A stretch of DNA of 51,011 nt from Polyangiaceae bacterium (GCA_029266615.1 JAQSWN010000052.1:1-51011); one strand, 5' to 3'; positions 25,499-33,032 are shown, numbered from the stretch's first letter. A program made the numbers and translations. Notes: generated by a model not told the origin, from the sequence alone.

Positions 25499-26998
25499 GT
25501 GAAAGCTCGCTCTCTTCAGGTGCTCGCGCTCACGTTCTCACTCGTCGCGTGCGGCAGCACGTCCGAAGCGCCCAACCGAAGTGGCGGCGGCACGACCTCG
25601 GGCGGCTCTCCCAACGTCGGCGGGTCCGGCAGCGCCGGGTCCGCGACGGGCGAAGTACCCACGTGGCACCAGGACATCGCTCCGCTCGTCGCCGAGCGTT
25701 GCGCCGGTTGTCATCAAGACGGCGGCATCGCGCCGTTCAGCTTGCAGACCTACGAGCAAGCCAAGATGTGGAGCCCGACATTCGACGCACCGCTTCGCGC
25801 CGGCACCATGCCGCCCTTCTTGGCGCGCGAAACCGACGACTGCCAGCCGCGCTTCGGCTTCAAAGACGACCCGCGCTTGAGCGCATCGCAGGTCGAGCTG
25901 TTCAAGCGCTGGAACGACGCGGGCTGTCCCGAAGGCGACGCGGAATTGGCCGCGCCCGTTCCGCAACCGGCCGAGCTGGATTTGGCCGACGCGGATTTGG
26001 AGGTAAAAATCCCCGCGTCGGTGACCATCGAGGGCTCCGCGGACAAGTTCATCTGCTTTTCTCTCGCCCCCGACTTCACGCCGCTGAAATCGACGGGCCC
26101 CGAAGCCGCGCTGCTCGGAGACCGTGTCCTCATCGACGGCGCCCAAGTGCACCCCGGCAACGCCGCTATCGTGCATCACGTCTTGGTGTACACGGACAGT
26201 GCGGGCAAGAGCGCCCAGCTCGCGGGCGAGAAGGGCTACTATGATTGCTTCGGGGGCCCACAGCTCGACTCTCCGGGTTTGCTGATGGCATGGGCGCCGG
26301 GGGCAACGCCCGTAACGGCGCCGGCGGGAGTGGCCATGGCGCTGCCCAGCACGGGCCGAATCGTGATGCAGGTTCACTACCACCCGAGCGGCGCGCCGCA
26401 GGTAGACGACTCCACCTCCGTGCAGCTCCGCGGCTATCGGGCAGGAATCCCGGACTACATCGGCACGCTCACGCTCATCGGCAATGCGCGCGGGCCTATG
26501 GCTAACGGTATGGGCCTGCAAGCGGGTCCGAGCGACTCGACGAGCGCTCCCGAATTTCGCATTCCGGCAGGCGCGGTGGACCACACGGAGTCCATGCTGT
26601 TGCCACTTCCGCGCGCGCAGGCGGATTACAAGCTGTGGGCGGTCGGCTCGCACATGCATTACGTGGGCACGGACATGCGCATCGGCATCACCCGCGCCGT
26701 GGCCGGCGACGAGCCCGCGGAAGAGTGCCTCTTGGCGACCCCGCGTTGGGACTTCAATTGGCAGCGCGGCTACCTCTTGGACGTCCCGATAGACCAAGCC
26801 CCGTCCGCCAAAGGTGGGGACGTCTTCAATCTGCGCTGCACGTACGACAACAGCATGGGTAACCCATTCGTGCAAAACGCGCTGGCCGAGCAGGGCCTGA
26901 GCGCACCGCGCGACGTGCGGCTCGGCGAAGAAACCTTGGACGAGATGTGCCTAGGTATCTTCGGCATCGCGCAAAAAGTGTCGGATCTCCTCAAGTAG
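25499..26998 (+). CDS. Haem c-containing, copper type II monooxygenase-like lipoprotein
   Basis: The 499-residue protein starts at GTG with a lipoprotein signal (LALTFSLVACGS). Residues of about 50-150 are cytochrome-like with one haem site, CAGCH at 68-72. The rest resembles the copper type II ascorbate-dependent monooxygenase (PHM/DBH-like) fold: His226-His227 (IVHHVLVYTD) for one copper, then His293/His295 (HYHPSG) and His385/His387 (HMHYVGTD) as ligands of the second. It is exported and probably anchored to the outer membrane. A haem domain ahead of the copper domains suggests internal electron supply in place of ascorbate, which is inference. It sits 24 bp after a lipoprotein gene, and smpB follows. 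Confidence 0.85.
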   Translation: MKARSLQVLALTFSLVACGSTSEAPNRSGGGTTSGGSPNVGGSGSAGSATGEVPTWHQDIAPLVAERCAGCHQDGGIAPFSLQTYEQAKMWSPTFDAPLRAGTMPPFLARETDDCQPRFGFKDDPRLSASQVELFKRWNDAGCPEGDAELAAPVPQPAELDLADADLEVKIPASVTIEGSADKFICFSLAPDFTPLKSTGPEAALLGDRVLIDGAQVHPGNAAIVHHVLVYTDSAGKSAQLAGEKGYYDCFGGPQLDSPGLLMAWAPGATPVTAPAGVAMALPSTGRIVMQVHYHPSGAPQVDDSTSVQLRGYRAGIPDYIGTLTLIGNARGPMANGMGLQAGPSDSTSAPEFRIPAGAVDHTESMLLPLPRAQADYKLWAVGSHMHYVGTDMRIGITRAVAGDEPAEECLLATPRWDFNWQRGYLLDVPIDQAPSAKGGDVFNLRCTYDNSMGNPFVQNALAEQGLSAPRDVRLGEETLDEMCLGIFGIAQKVSDLLK

Positions 26999-27012
26999 CG
27001 GCGACTGTGCGC

Positions 27013-27041
27013 TTGCTGAAAGGCGGCGCACCCCTCATATT
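27013..27041 (+). promoter_or_regulatory. Candidate sigma-70 promoter of smpB
   Basis: TTGCTG (27013-27018) and CATATT (27036-27041) are separated by 17 bases, a fair match to -35 and -10 elements. Transcription would start near 27048, leaving a short leader before the smpB ATG at 27061. It is based on pattern only. Confidence 0.4.
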
Positions 27042-27060
27042 GCCGCCCCCGGATCGAGCA

Positions 27061-27543
27061 ATGGCGGCAGACAAGAAAAATCCTGGCGGCGATCGCCTGG
27101 TATCGAAGAATCGCCGCGCCAGCTTCGACTACGAGCTGGGCGATAGCTACGAGGCCGGGCTCGCCTTGATCGGCAGTGAAGCGCGCTCGCTCCGCGAGAA
27201 CACGGCGGACCTGACCGACGCCTGGGTGGACATCGACGCGCGAGGCGAGGCCTGGGTCAAAGGGATGCGCATCCCGCCGCTCAAGCACGCGTCCTTCGGC
27301 CACGAAGAACGCCGCCCGCGCAAGCTCCTGCTGCACCGCGAGCAGATCGACAAGCTCACGATTCAGGTCGAGCGTGAGGGCATGACCCTCATCGTCACCA
27401 AGTGCTACATCAAGAGCGGTCGGGCGAAGCTGGAGTTCGCGATCGCGCGCGGCAAAAAGGTGCACGACAAGCGCCACGCCTTGCGCGCGAAGGTGGCCGA
27501 CCGAGAAGCCGAGGCCGCGATGAGAAGAGGCCGCAAGGGATGA
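27061..27543 (+). CDS. smpB: SsrA-binding protein SmpB
   Basis: SmpB binds tmRNA and carries it to stalled ribosomes for trans-translation. The 160-residue sequence has the family core: NRRASFDYELGDSYEAGLALIGSEARSLRENTADLTDAWV, then KLLLHREQIDKL and KSGRAKLEFAIARGKKVHDKR, and a basic tail. Upstream extension of the frame exists but the ATG at 27061 aligns with family starts. Its TGA overlaps the ATG of the next small gene (ATGA). No tmRNA gene was found beside it. Confidence 0.96.
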   Translation: MAADKKNPGGDRLVSKNRRASFDYELGDSYEAGLALIGSEARSLRENTADLTDAWVDIDARGEAWVKGMRIPPLKHASFGHEERRPRKLLLHREQIDKLTIQVEREGMTLIVTKCYIKSGRAKLEFAIARGKKVHDKRHALRAKVADREAEAAMRRGRKG

Positions 27544-27869
27544 GCAAGCTGGTGCCTCACGCCCCCGTACCGCTGCAGCTGCAACGAGGCGGGGGCGACG
27601 CCTTCATCGTCGAGCACTCGGACGACTTCGTGACGGTCGCGTCGAGCGCGCCGTCTCCGCCCGGTTCGACCCTCGAAGCAACCCATCGGGGTGACGCTCG
27701 TCTGACTACGGTGCGAGTCAAGGTGCGCGGCTGCCGGCGAGCCCCCTTGCCGGACGGCCGAGAGGGCTTTCGGATCGAAGGGCGGTTCGTCAGTTTGACT
27801 CGTGCCGATCGCGAAGCGCTGTTCGGTTCTCAGACCGAGGCGAAATCGGGATCCACATCTGAAACATAG
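27540..27869 (+). CDS. Small protein, PilZ-like (uncertain)
   Basis: This 109-residue soluble protein starts at an ATG overlapping the smpB stop. The second half (VRVKVRGCRRAPLPDGREGFRIEGRFVSLTRADREALFG) has the alternating strands and final short helix of a compact beta-barrel such as PilZ, but the RxxxR and DxSxxG c-di-GMP signature is not clear. It is therefore called hypothetical. It ends about 70 bp before the predicted sigma-54 promoter of the hairpin array and is likely cotranscribed with smpB only. Confidence 0.6.
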   Translation: MSKLVPHAPVPLQLQRGGGDAFIVEHSDDFVTVASSAPSPPGSTLEATHRGDARLTTVRVKVRGCRRAPLPDGREGFRIEGRFVSLTRADREALFGSQTEAKSGSTSET

Positions 27870-27910
27870 TTCTCGAGTGAGACACAAACCTGGAGGGTGA
27901 GCGGGTCTAA

Positions 27911-27929
27911 GTCACTGAAATCTGGTGAC
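27911..27929. promoter_or_regulatory. Inverted repeat beside the sigma-54 promoter
   Basis: GTCAC and GTGAC flank nine bases, ending seven bases before the -24 element. It could be a regulator-binding site, although activators of sigma-54 usually bind 80-150 bp upstream; it may instead be a repressor site. Confidence 0.3.
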
Positions 27930-27936
27930 GGAACCG

Positions 27937-27953
27937 TTGGCACGCCTGCTGCA
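27937..27953 (+). promoter_or_regulatory. Sigma-54 (-24/-12) promoter
   Basis: TTGGCACG-CCTG-CTGCA matches the consensus TTGGCACG-N4-TTGCW at all eight bases of the -24 box and four of five of the -12 box. GG (27939-27940) and GC (27951-27952) stand at the obligatory spacing. Transcription should begin near 27963-27964, just before the first strand of the hairpin array. Sigma-54 promoters need an NtrC-type activator, whose identity is not visible here. Confidence 0.65.
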
Positions 27954-27963
27954 ATACAAGTTG

Positions 27964-28324
27964 GGCAGGCGACACTCGGAGCTCACCAGCTTCCCCAAGT
28001 GACTCATCCTCTGTTCCTCCCCCCCTCTGTTTCTGTCTCCCCTCGAGTGTCGCCGCCCCGTTCTCAGCGGCGGTTGCCCCATCCCCTGGCGACCGACCGC
28101 TGTCCTCTCCTCAACGGGCTGTAGTGCAATCCCCTCACTGCAGCCTGTTGCCTTTTCCCAACGGGTCTAGGCGTTTTCCCCTCGCCTAGGCCCGTTGTTT
28201 TTCTCCTCAGCGCGCTCGGGGTGCTCCCCTCACCCCGGGCCGCTGTTCTTTCACTCCGGCGGCTGACGCCGGTCGGACCTACGGCAACCCGGCCCGCCCT
28301 AGCGCGGTCCGGGTTGCCGATTTT
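27964..28324 (+). ncRNA. Predicted small RNA (array) with four repeated TCCCCT-loop hairpins
   Basis: The stretch starts with a long-range stem (27968-27978 with 28044-28054, 11 perfect pairs) closing a C/T-rich loop that contains CCTCC and TCCCCT. Four hairpins follow: 28065-28102, 28112-28150, 28159-28197 and 28208-28245. Stems are about 15 bp with only G-U wobbles or one bulge. Loops are CCATCCCCT, CAATCCCCT, TTTTCCCCT and CTCCCCT, and the TCCCCT starts recur at 28082, 28130, 28177 and 28225. Spacers between hairpins are pyrimidine only (TCCTCTCCT, CCTTTTCC, TTTTTCTCCT). Stem sequences differ between hairpins but keep pairing, including an A-U to G-C swap at the third pair. A short hairpin (28256-28272) and a terminator close it. 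The loops resemble anti-Shine-Dalgarno sequence, so translational control by mRNA pairing is the likely role. No coding potential is seen. Confidence 0.65.
28282..28324 (+). terminator. Intrinsic terminator of the hairpin array
   Basis: CGGCAACCCGG (28282-28292) pairs perfectly with CCGGGTTGCCG (28309-28319), and CCGC/GCGG inside the loop may pair too. ATTTT follows on the plus strand. The minus-strand side has no T-run, so the polarity supports transcription of the array on the plus strand. Confidence 0.6.
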
Positions 28325-28330
28325 CGTAGC

Positions 28331-29308
28331 TCACGGTGGCGTGACGACCAGGCCGAGGGCGGCGCTGGCCCAAGGCCCGCGCAAGTCTTCGTTCCCTGCG
28401 CGGCCGACGTAGCTCACGGCTCGAAGAAGCCCGCCACCTTCGAGCCCCAAGTGGGCGCGCACCTGCCGCGTGAGGCGAAGCTCGAGCCGTGTCGAAAGCG
28501 CGACCAACGCCGTCCACGACCCCTGCTGTCCGGGGATGGCGTCCAGCGAGCGACTCGCGGGCACTTGCAGCGAGAGCACGGACGCGCGCGCCGCCACGTC
28601 CCAATCCACGCTCGGCGAGAGTGAGACCCGGTAGGCAGGACCGAGGCTGACCCCGTAGAGTGCGGAGCCTCCCACCGCGCGTAAGTGCCCGGCCCACCCC
28701 TCGGCTCCGATGTCCAGCCGCAGCGCGCCGCGCAGCGTCAGCTCCGAGGTCACCTTGGACCCGCCCAGCCACAGCCGTCCCGGCACGAAGGCGAATCCCA
28801 GCTCCGAGCGCAGCGCCACCGGTCCGTCCTGAGTGCCCTCGCGACGACGCCGCTCGCGCTCTTCGCGGGCGAGCTTGAGTCGCGCATCACGCTGCAGCGC
28901 GGCCTCGCGCTTGCGCGCCAAGCGCCGCCCGAGCTCTGCGGCGGCCAGGGCGACACGGCGCGCGAACAGCTGCGGGTTCTCTCCCGCACCGTTGAGCGCA
29001 CGCGCGCCGTGGAACTCGCCGCGCTCCCACAGCTCCAGCCGCAAGCTGCCGCCTTCACGCCCGAGCACCCGCACGAAGAGCTCAGCTGGTCGGCCTGCGT
29101 TTTGCCGCGGCAGCGCGACGTCTGCCAGCTCCAGCGCGATGAGTCGCCGCGCGCTCCGCGCGTCCACCGCGCGTTCGGCCGCGACGTCGATCTCTACCAC
29201 CACGCGCGCGGGCGCCGCGAACGCGACGCTCAGGATGAAGAACGTCAGCAGCGCGGCGAGGAGCCGCTCAGCGTTCGCTGGGAGGAGCCGGCGAGGTGCC
29301 CGGCGCAT
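28331..29308 (-). CDS. Exported protein of the ECF sigma cassette, function unknown
   Basis: The reading frame opens far upstream inside the preceding gene, but ATG 29308 gives a basic N-terminus and hydrophobic signal (LLAALLTFFILSVAFAAP), so the product is taken as 325 residues. Residues of about 35-125 form a small alpha/beta domain (VVVEIDVAAERAVDARSARRLIALEL). A basic helical linker rich in Arg/Glu follows (RLKLAREERERRRRE). The last 170 residues alternate hydrophobic and polar residues with many Gly, as in outer-membrane beta-strands. The gene overlaps the end of the anti-sigma-like gene by 41 bases. It could be the outer-membrane end of the signalling route, which is inference from context. 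Confidence 0.65.
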   Translation of the reverse strand: MRRAPRRLLPANAERLLAALLTFFILSVAFAAPARVVVEIDVAAERAVDARSARRLIALELADVALPRQNAGRPAELFVRVLGREGGSLRLELWERGEFHGARALNGAGENPQLFARRVALAAAELGRRLARKREAALQRDARLKLAREERERRRREGTQDGPVALRSELGFAFVPGRLWLGGSKVTSELTLRGALRLDIGAEGWAGHLRAVGGSALYGVSLGPAYRVSLSPSVDWDVAARASVLSLQVPASRSLDAIPGQQGSWTALVALSTRLELRLTRQVRAHLGLEGGGLLRAVSYVGRAGNEDLRGPWASAALGLVVTPP

Positions 29309-30293
29309 CGGCGCTTGGCTCGGCGCTGTCGTCTTCCGAGCTGTCTTCCGGCTCGGGCGCGGGGCTCGCGCTGCCGTCCGCGGCCGGAGCTTCCAGCGCC
29401 ACCAGGCGCTTCCGCAGCTCCGCCAGACGTCGCCCGGTTGGGAAATTCTGCGCGTACTCTTCCATGGCGCGGCGACCAAGCTCCAGGTTCCCTTGGGAGA
29501 GCGCCGCGTCCACCTGACGGGCGGCGGCATCTTCGGCGAAGTCTCCCGCCGGTGACAAGCGCCGATACGTCGCATACGCGTCAGCCGCGCCGGACCGGTC
29601 GCCCGCCTGTTCCAACAAGTTGCCGAGCGTCCACGCCGCGATAGGGGCTTCCGGAGCGGAAAGGTACGACGAGAGCACCCGTCGCAGCGCTTGCGTCGCT
29701 TGTTCGCGGCTGCCGGACGCGCGCGCCACGTCCGCCAGGACGAGCAGCTGGCTCGCCGAGGCGCGCGCCGCGGCGCGCTCGAAACCGCCGTCACGATCCA
29801 CAGCGGCCTTGGCGGCGCGGAAGTCTCCTGACTCCGCGAGCTTCTCCCACTCAGCGACCTCCACCACGGTTGGAGGCTCCGTCGCGGTGAAGCCCGAGGG
29901 CTCTCCATAGGTGGGCGTGTACTCCTCGTTGCTGTCTTCCGCTCTCGTGGCGTGCCGCGAGCGCACCCGCTTTTGCGCGGGCGGGGTGTGAGGCTCCTCC
30001 ACCGAGGCGATCGGCTCCGCCACGGGTCCACCACCCGGCGCCGGCAACGCGGTGCGGGGCTCTGCCACCGCCGCGACTTCCATCGTCGGAGCGCGGAGAC
30101 GCGCGCCCACCGCTACCCCCAACGCGAAGATGCCCGCCGCGGCGACGGGCGCCCACCACCAACCGAGCCCTCGCGTGCGCGGCGCGCCGGCGACGTCCAG
30201 CTCGAGCCTGCGCCACACGCGCTCGACCCGCTCGGTCGAGGCGTTGTTCCGGAGGGCTTCCGGCGGGATATCTGGAAAGCTTGCGCGCGTCAT
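29268..30293 (-). CDS. Membrane-anchored anti-sigma-like protein with TPR-like periplasmic domain
   Basis: The 341-residue protein has a short cytoplasmic N-terminus (about 1-45, ERVERVWRRLEL) of the size of a minimal anti-sigma segment and one membrane helix (about 47-66, WWWAPVAAAGIFALGVAVGA). A Pro-rich linker follows, then a TPR-like helical periplasmic region (about 130-300: DRSGAADAYATYRRLSPAGDFAEDAAARQVDAALSQGN) and an acidic, Ser/Pro-rich tail. ATG 30293 overlaps the sigma gene stop (ATGA), so the pair is coupled. By position and topology it should hold the sigma factor at the membrane, but no ASD or FecR signature is certain. Confidence 0.75.
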   Translation of the reverse strand: MTRASFPDIPPEALRNNASTERVERVWRRLELDVAGAPRTRGLGWWWAPVAAAGIFALGVAVGARLRAPTMEVAAVAEPRTALPAPGGGPVAEPIASVEEPHTPPAQKRVRSRHATRAEDSNEEYTPTYGEPSGFTATEPPTVVEVAEWEKLAESGDFRAAKAAVDRDGGFERAAARASASQLLVLADVARASGSREQATQALRRVLSSYLSAPEAPIAAWTLGNLLEQAGDRSGAADAYATYRRLSPAGDFAEDAAARQVDAALSQGNLELGRRAMEEYAQNFPTGRRLAELRKRLVALEAPAADGSASPAPEPEDSSEDDSAEPSADAPGTSPAPPSER

Positions 30294-30955
30294 TCTGCCG
30301 TTCGAGAAAAGGGAGCCACGAAGTGCTCGGTAAGAAAGCGCTGAGCCCGAGCGATGCGCCGCTTGGCCGTCGCTAGTGAGCAATCCATCATCACGGCGAC
30401 CGTTTCCAAACGGTGTCGCTCGACGTACCGCAGCGTCCACGCGATGCGGTCGTCCGCGGCCAAAGTTTGTAGCAGCGCGTACACCTGCGCCAGCAAGGCG
30501 CGCGCCTCCGGATCCGCGTCCACCGCGGCGATGCTGTCGATCTCCACCGGCTCCGGCGCGGTGAGGCCGAGCGCGCCGAGCAGCTTGCGGCGACGCAGCC
30601 GCGTGCGGACCAGCCGCACGACGATGCTCCCCAGCCAGGGACGAAATGCCGAGGAGTCGCGCAGGTCTGGCAGGCGCTCCTGCGCTCTCAAGAACGCATC
30701 GTGAACGACGTCTTCCACGTCCGCCGAGCTGCCCTGAATGCGCACCGCCAAGTTGAACGCGAACGCGGCGTGCCGCCGATAGAGGCTCTCGAACGCGGGC
30801 ATCTCGGCGCGACGCGCGCGGACCACGAGCTCTTCGTCGACGCTCTCCTCCTCTTGGAAGGTTTGAACCCCGCTCGAGGGGACGCCCGACGCGACCTCGT
30901 CCAAGGCTTCGGACGAGATCAACCGGAGGCGCGGTGATCGGCTGGTGGCTCCCAT
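30290..30955 (-). CDS. ECF-family RNA polymerase sigma factor
   Basis: The 221-residue protein has a 45-residue N-terminal extension, then region 2 (FESLYRRHAAFAFNLAVRIQ...ADVEDVVHDAFLRAQERLPDLR) and region 4 with its helix-turn-helix (LAADDRIAWTLRYVERHRLETVAVMMDCSLATAKRRIARAQRFL). It should direct polymerase to a small set of promoters in response to an envelope signal relayed by the next gene. It overlaps that gene by ATGA. The 205-bp gap upstream contains a conspicuously AT-rich patch (about 31025-31057) that probably holds its own promoter. Confidence 0.93.
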   Translation of the reverse strand: MGATSRSPRLRLISSEALDEVASGVPSSGVQTFQEEESVDEELVVRARRAEMPAFESLYRRHAAFAFNLAVRIQGSSADVEDVVHDAFLRAQERLPDLRDSSAFRPWLGSIVVRLVRTRLRRRKLLGALGLTAPEPVEIDSIAAVDADPEARALLAQVYALLQTLAADDRIAWTLRYVERHRLETVAVMMDCSLATAKRRIARAQRFLTEHFVAPFSRTAE

Positions 30956-31161
30956 TTGGCGGCCCGAATGATGGACGCAGCAGCTCGCGATTTCGGCTCA
31001 AATCGTCCGGCCATCAAGCCCACTGTCGATAAATACCTGATTTAATTAGAGTTACTGAAGTACTGGGCGTGTTTGAGCTTTGTGCGTGAGCCGGTTTGCG
31101 GTACTCGAGCGTCTGTCTCAGGTCCAAGCCTCTCGGGCTTGGCATTTAGGAGGATCCCCAT

Positions 31162-31380
31162 ATGTCGATTCGTTCTTTGATCGCGCTCGTTCCGGTTTGT
31201 GCTCTCGCGGTTGCTTGCGGTGGCGAAGCCACCCCCGAGCCGGCCACGCCGGACGCCGCTGCTGCCGCTCCGGAAGACAAGCCGGCGGACGCCGCCCCGG
31301 CCGACGCCGCTGCTCCGGCCACGGACGCGGCTGCTGCTCCGGCTGACGCTGCCGCTCCGGCCGCTGAGCCCGCGAAGTGA
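31162..31380 (+). CDS. Small Ala/Pro-rich lipoprotein
   Basis: This 72-residue product has a lipoprotein signal (LIALVPVCALAVACGG) and a mature part of about 53 residues made almost only of Ala, Pro, Asp and Glu (DAAAAAPEDKPADAAPADAA). A very strong ribosome-binding site, AGGAGG at 31148-31153, sits eight bases before ATG, and an intrinsic terminator follows 36 bp after the stop, so it is a compact, probably highly expressed single-gene unit. It may be a flexible periplasmic spacer. It is divergent from the ECF sigma gene. Confidence 0.8.
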   Translation: MSIRSLIALVPVCALAVACGGEATPEPATPDAAAAAPEDKPADAAPADAAAPATDAAAAPADAAAPAAEPAK

Positions 31381-31415
31381 GCGCTTCCTGCTCCTAACGG
31401 AGCGGGAAAATGGCG

Positions 31416-31449
31416 AAGGCCGAGTCCTAGTGGCTCGGCCTTCTGCCTT
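31416..31449 (+). terminator. Intrinsic terminator after the small lipoprotein gene
   Basis: AAGGCCGAG (31416-31424) pairs perfectly with CTCGGCCTT (31434-31442) around a nine-base loop, followed by CTGCCTTTTG. The stem ends 31 bp before the stop of the convergent FHA gene, which it may also serve, as AAGGC lies on the other side. Confidence 0.75.
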
Positions 31450-31480
31450 TTGTGGGTTCTTTCGCGGAGGGAAGCGGCGG

Positions 31481-32902
31481 TCAGGCGGCGCTTCGCGCCA
31501 GGTCCACGACCAGGCGCGTGCGGCCGATGAGCAGCTCGTCGCCGTGGGCCAGCTCCTGCTCACCACGAATGCGCACGAAGACGCCGGTGCGCGTCCCTAG
31601 ATCCGTGAGCACCATCGCGCCCGCTTGCTCCTCGATCAAGCAATGCTGCTCGGCCACGAGCGGGTCGTCGGGGAACACGAGGTCCCCTACCGCCGAGCCG
31701 ATCTGCAGCGTGTTGCCGCGGGCGACGACGCAGCACCCGTCCGCTCCGCCTTCGAAGACCTGAGTCACACGAAACGACGACGGCCACTTGGGCGACGAAT
31801 AGAAATAAGTCGGATCCGGATCGGGACCGTCGTCCGGCACCGGGTTCTTCTGAATGCGCAAGAGCTGATCGCCAACGACGAACTCGTCCAGCATCTCCAG
31901 CTCCACGGGCGAACGAATCCGTAAGAAGACGCCGTTGCCGCCTTCCAAGTCTTCCAGCCAGAGCCGGCCGTCTCGGAAGCTGAGCAGCGCTTCCTCTGGG
32001 TGGCAGAAGCGCTCGCCCGGCATGTTGACGAGGCCGGCCGCGCCGATGAGGGCCTCCGTTCCCGTCGGGTCGTACCGCTCGGGTCCCCCGGTGAGGCTCC
32101 GGAGCACATGGAGCGTGAAGAGCGCTTTGGGAGCCGGCGCGGCGGCGGCAACGTCGGCGGCCTTCGCCGCGGCTGGTGCTGGGACCGGCGTGGGAACGCG
32201 CGGCGCGGCCGACGAGAGCGGCGTCGCGCCCGTCTCCGCGCGCTGCTTCTTCTGGCTGGCCAGCTTCTTGATGTTGTCGACGTTCGGCGGCTCCGTGAGG
32301 AGCTGGATGCCGCCCACCTCGCGGCCGGCGATGACGTTGTCGAAGCGGCCTTCGCGCAGCATGAGCACCATCTCGAGGTGCTGCGACTTCATGAGCCCAC
32401 GCACGTACTCGGCGACGTCCGCGCGCGATACCGCGTCTACGTAGGAGCGCTTGTGGCTCTTGATGACGCGCCCACCATCCGCGAACAAGTGCGTGATGAT
32501 GTGGGGCTGGTCCAAGCCGCTGTCTTCCGTTTGCACGTGGAAGACTTGGTCTTGGAACTTGATGTTGTTGTTGAAGCCCATCTGAGCGCGCCGAAAGCTC
32601 GGCCGCTTCATCTCGGCTTCCAGCCGCGCGATTTCTTGCGCGCCGAAGTGCGCGATGGCTTGGTCCAGAACCGCGTGATCGCCCGTCACGCCCTCCATGC
32701 GCTCGAACGCCATTTGCGCGACCTTGGCGCCGGGGTCGATGCGCAGCGCTTCGGCGAGCAGGTGCTGGCCTTCGCTGTCGTTGTGGGTCGCTGCCCAGGC
32801 CGCGAGCAGGGCGACGGCCTCGTCGGGCCGGCCCTTGTCCACTAGCCAGTGAGCGACCCGAGCGGCTACTTCGCGTTGTTGAGTGAGGCTCGGAGCGGGC
32901 AT
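31481..32902 (-). CDS. Protein with two FHA-like domains
   Basis: The 473-residue cytoplasmic protein has an N-terminal helical region (about 1-115), a segment resembling a conserved myxobacterial domain (MGFNNNIKFQDQVFHVQTEDSGLDQPHIITHLF), a Pro/Ala linker, and two FHA-like folds. The first is at about 260-350. The second, at about 372-470, has LQIGSAVGDLVFPDDPLVAEQHCLIEEQ...LTDLGTRTGVFVRI, in which the usual Gly-Arg is replaced by Gly-Ser. FHA domains bind phosphothreonine, so it may read out Ser/Thr kinases such as the one at 1288. ATG 32902 (MPAPSLTQQRE) is preferred to upstream starts, which have no family-like sequence. Confidence 0.8.
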   Translation of the reverse strand: MPAPSLTQQREVAARVAHWLVDKGRPDEAVALLAAWAATHNDSEGQHLLAEALRIDPGAKVAQMAFERMEGVTGDHAVLDQAIAHFGAQEIARLEAEMKRPSFRRAQMGFNNNIKFQDQVFHVQTEDSGLDQPHIITHLFADGGRVIKSHKRSYVDAVSRADVAEYVRGLMKSQHLEMVLMLREGRFDNVIAGREVGGIQLLTEPPNVDNIKKLASQKKQRAETGATPLSSAAPRVPTPVPAPAAAKAADVAAAAPAPKALFTLHVLRSLTGGPERYDPTGTEALIGAAGLVNMPGERFCHPEEALLSFRDGRLWLEDLEGGNGVFLRIRSPVELEMLDEFVVGDQLLRIQKNPVPDDGPDPDPTYFYSSPKWPSSFRVTQVFEGGADGCCVVARGNTLQIGSAVGDLVFPDDPLVAEQHCLIEEQAGAMVLTDLGTRTGVFVRIRGEQELAHGDELLIGRTRLVVDLARSAA

Positions 32903-33032
32903 GACGACTCGGAGCCTCACAGCATACTTTCCGATCCTCCGCCTGAAAAGACCCGGCCCCCGGGCGGGCAAACGACGCTCGATCCGTGGCTCCTCGCGGG
33001 CCCGGAAAGAGCCCGCGAGTTCGCTCGTGGTC

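Noticed and set aside
27897..28124. 75-codon open frame over the hairpin array
   Set aside because: Its codons follow the pyrimidine-rich loops and stems (Ser/Pro/Leu runs), it has no ribosome-binding site, and it crosses the predicted promoter and stems.
28065..28245. CRISPR array
   Set aside because: The repeated units are hairpins with different stems and short fixed spacers, with no constant repeats or unique 30-40-bp spacers.
27964..28324. CsrA-sponge RNA read from the minus strand (AGGGGA loops)
   Set aside because: Loops on that strand contain GGGGA, but the promoter and the T-run favour the plus strand, so this is kept only as an alternative.
27870..28330. tmRNA (ssrA) beside smpB
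   Set aside because: No tRNA-like acceptor or TPsiC arm and no tag-peptide frame can be found; the structure is a series of simple hairpins.
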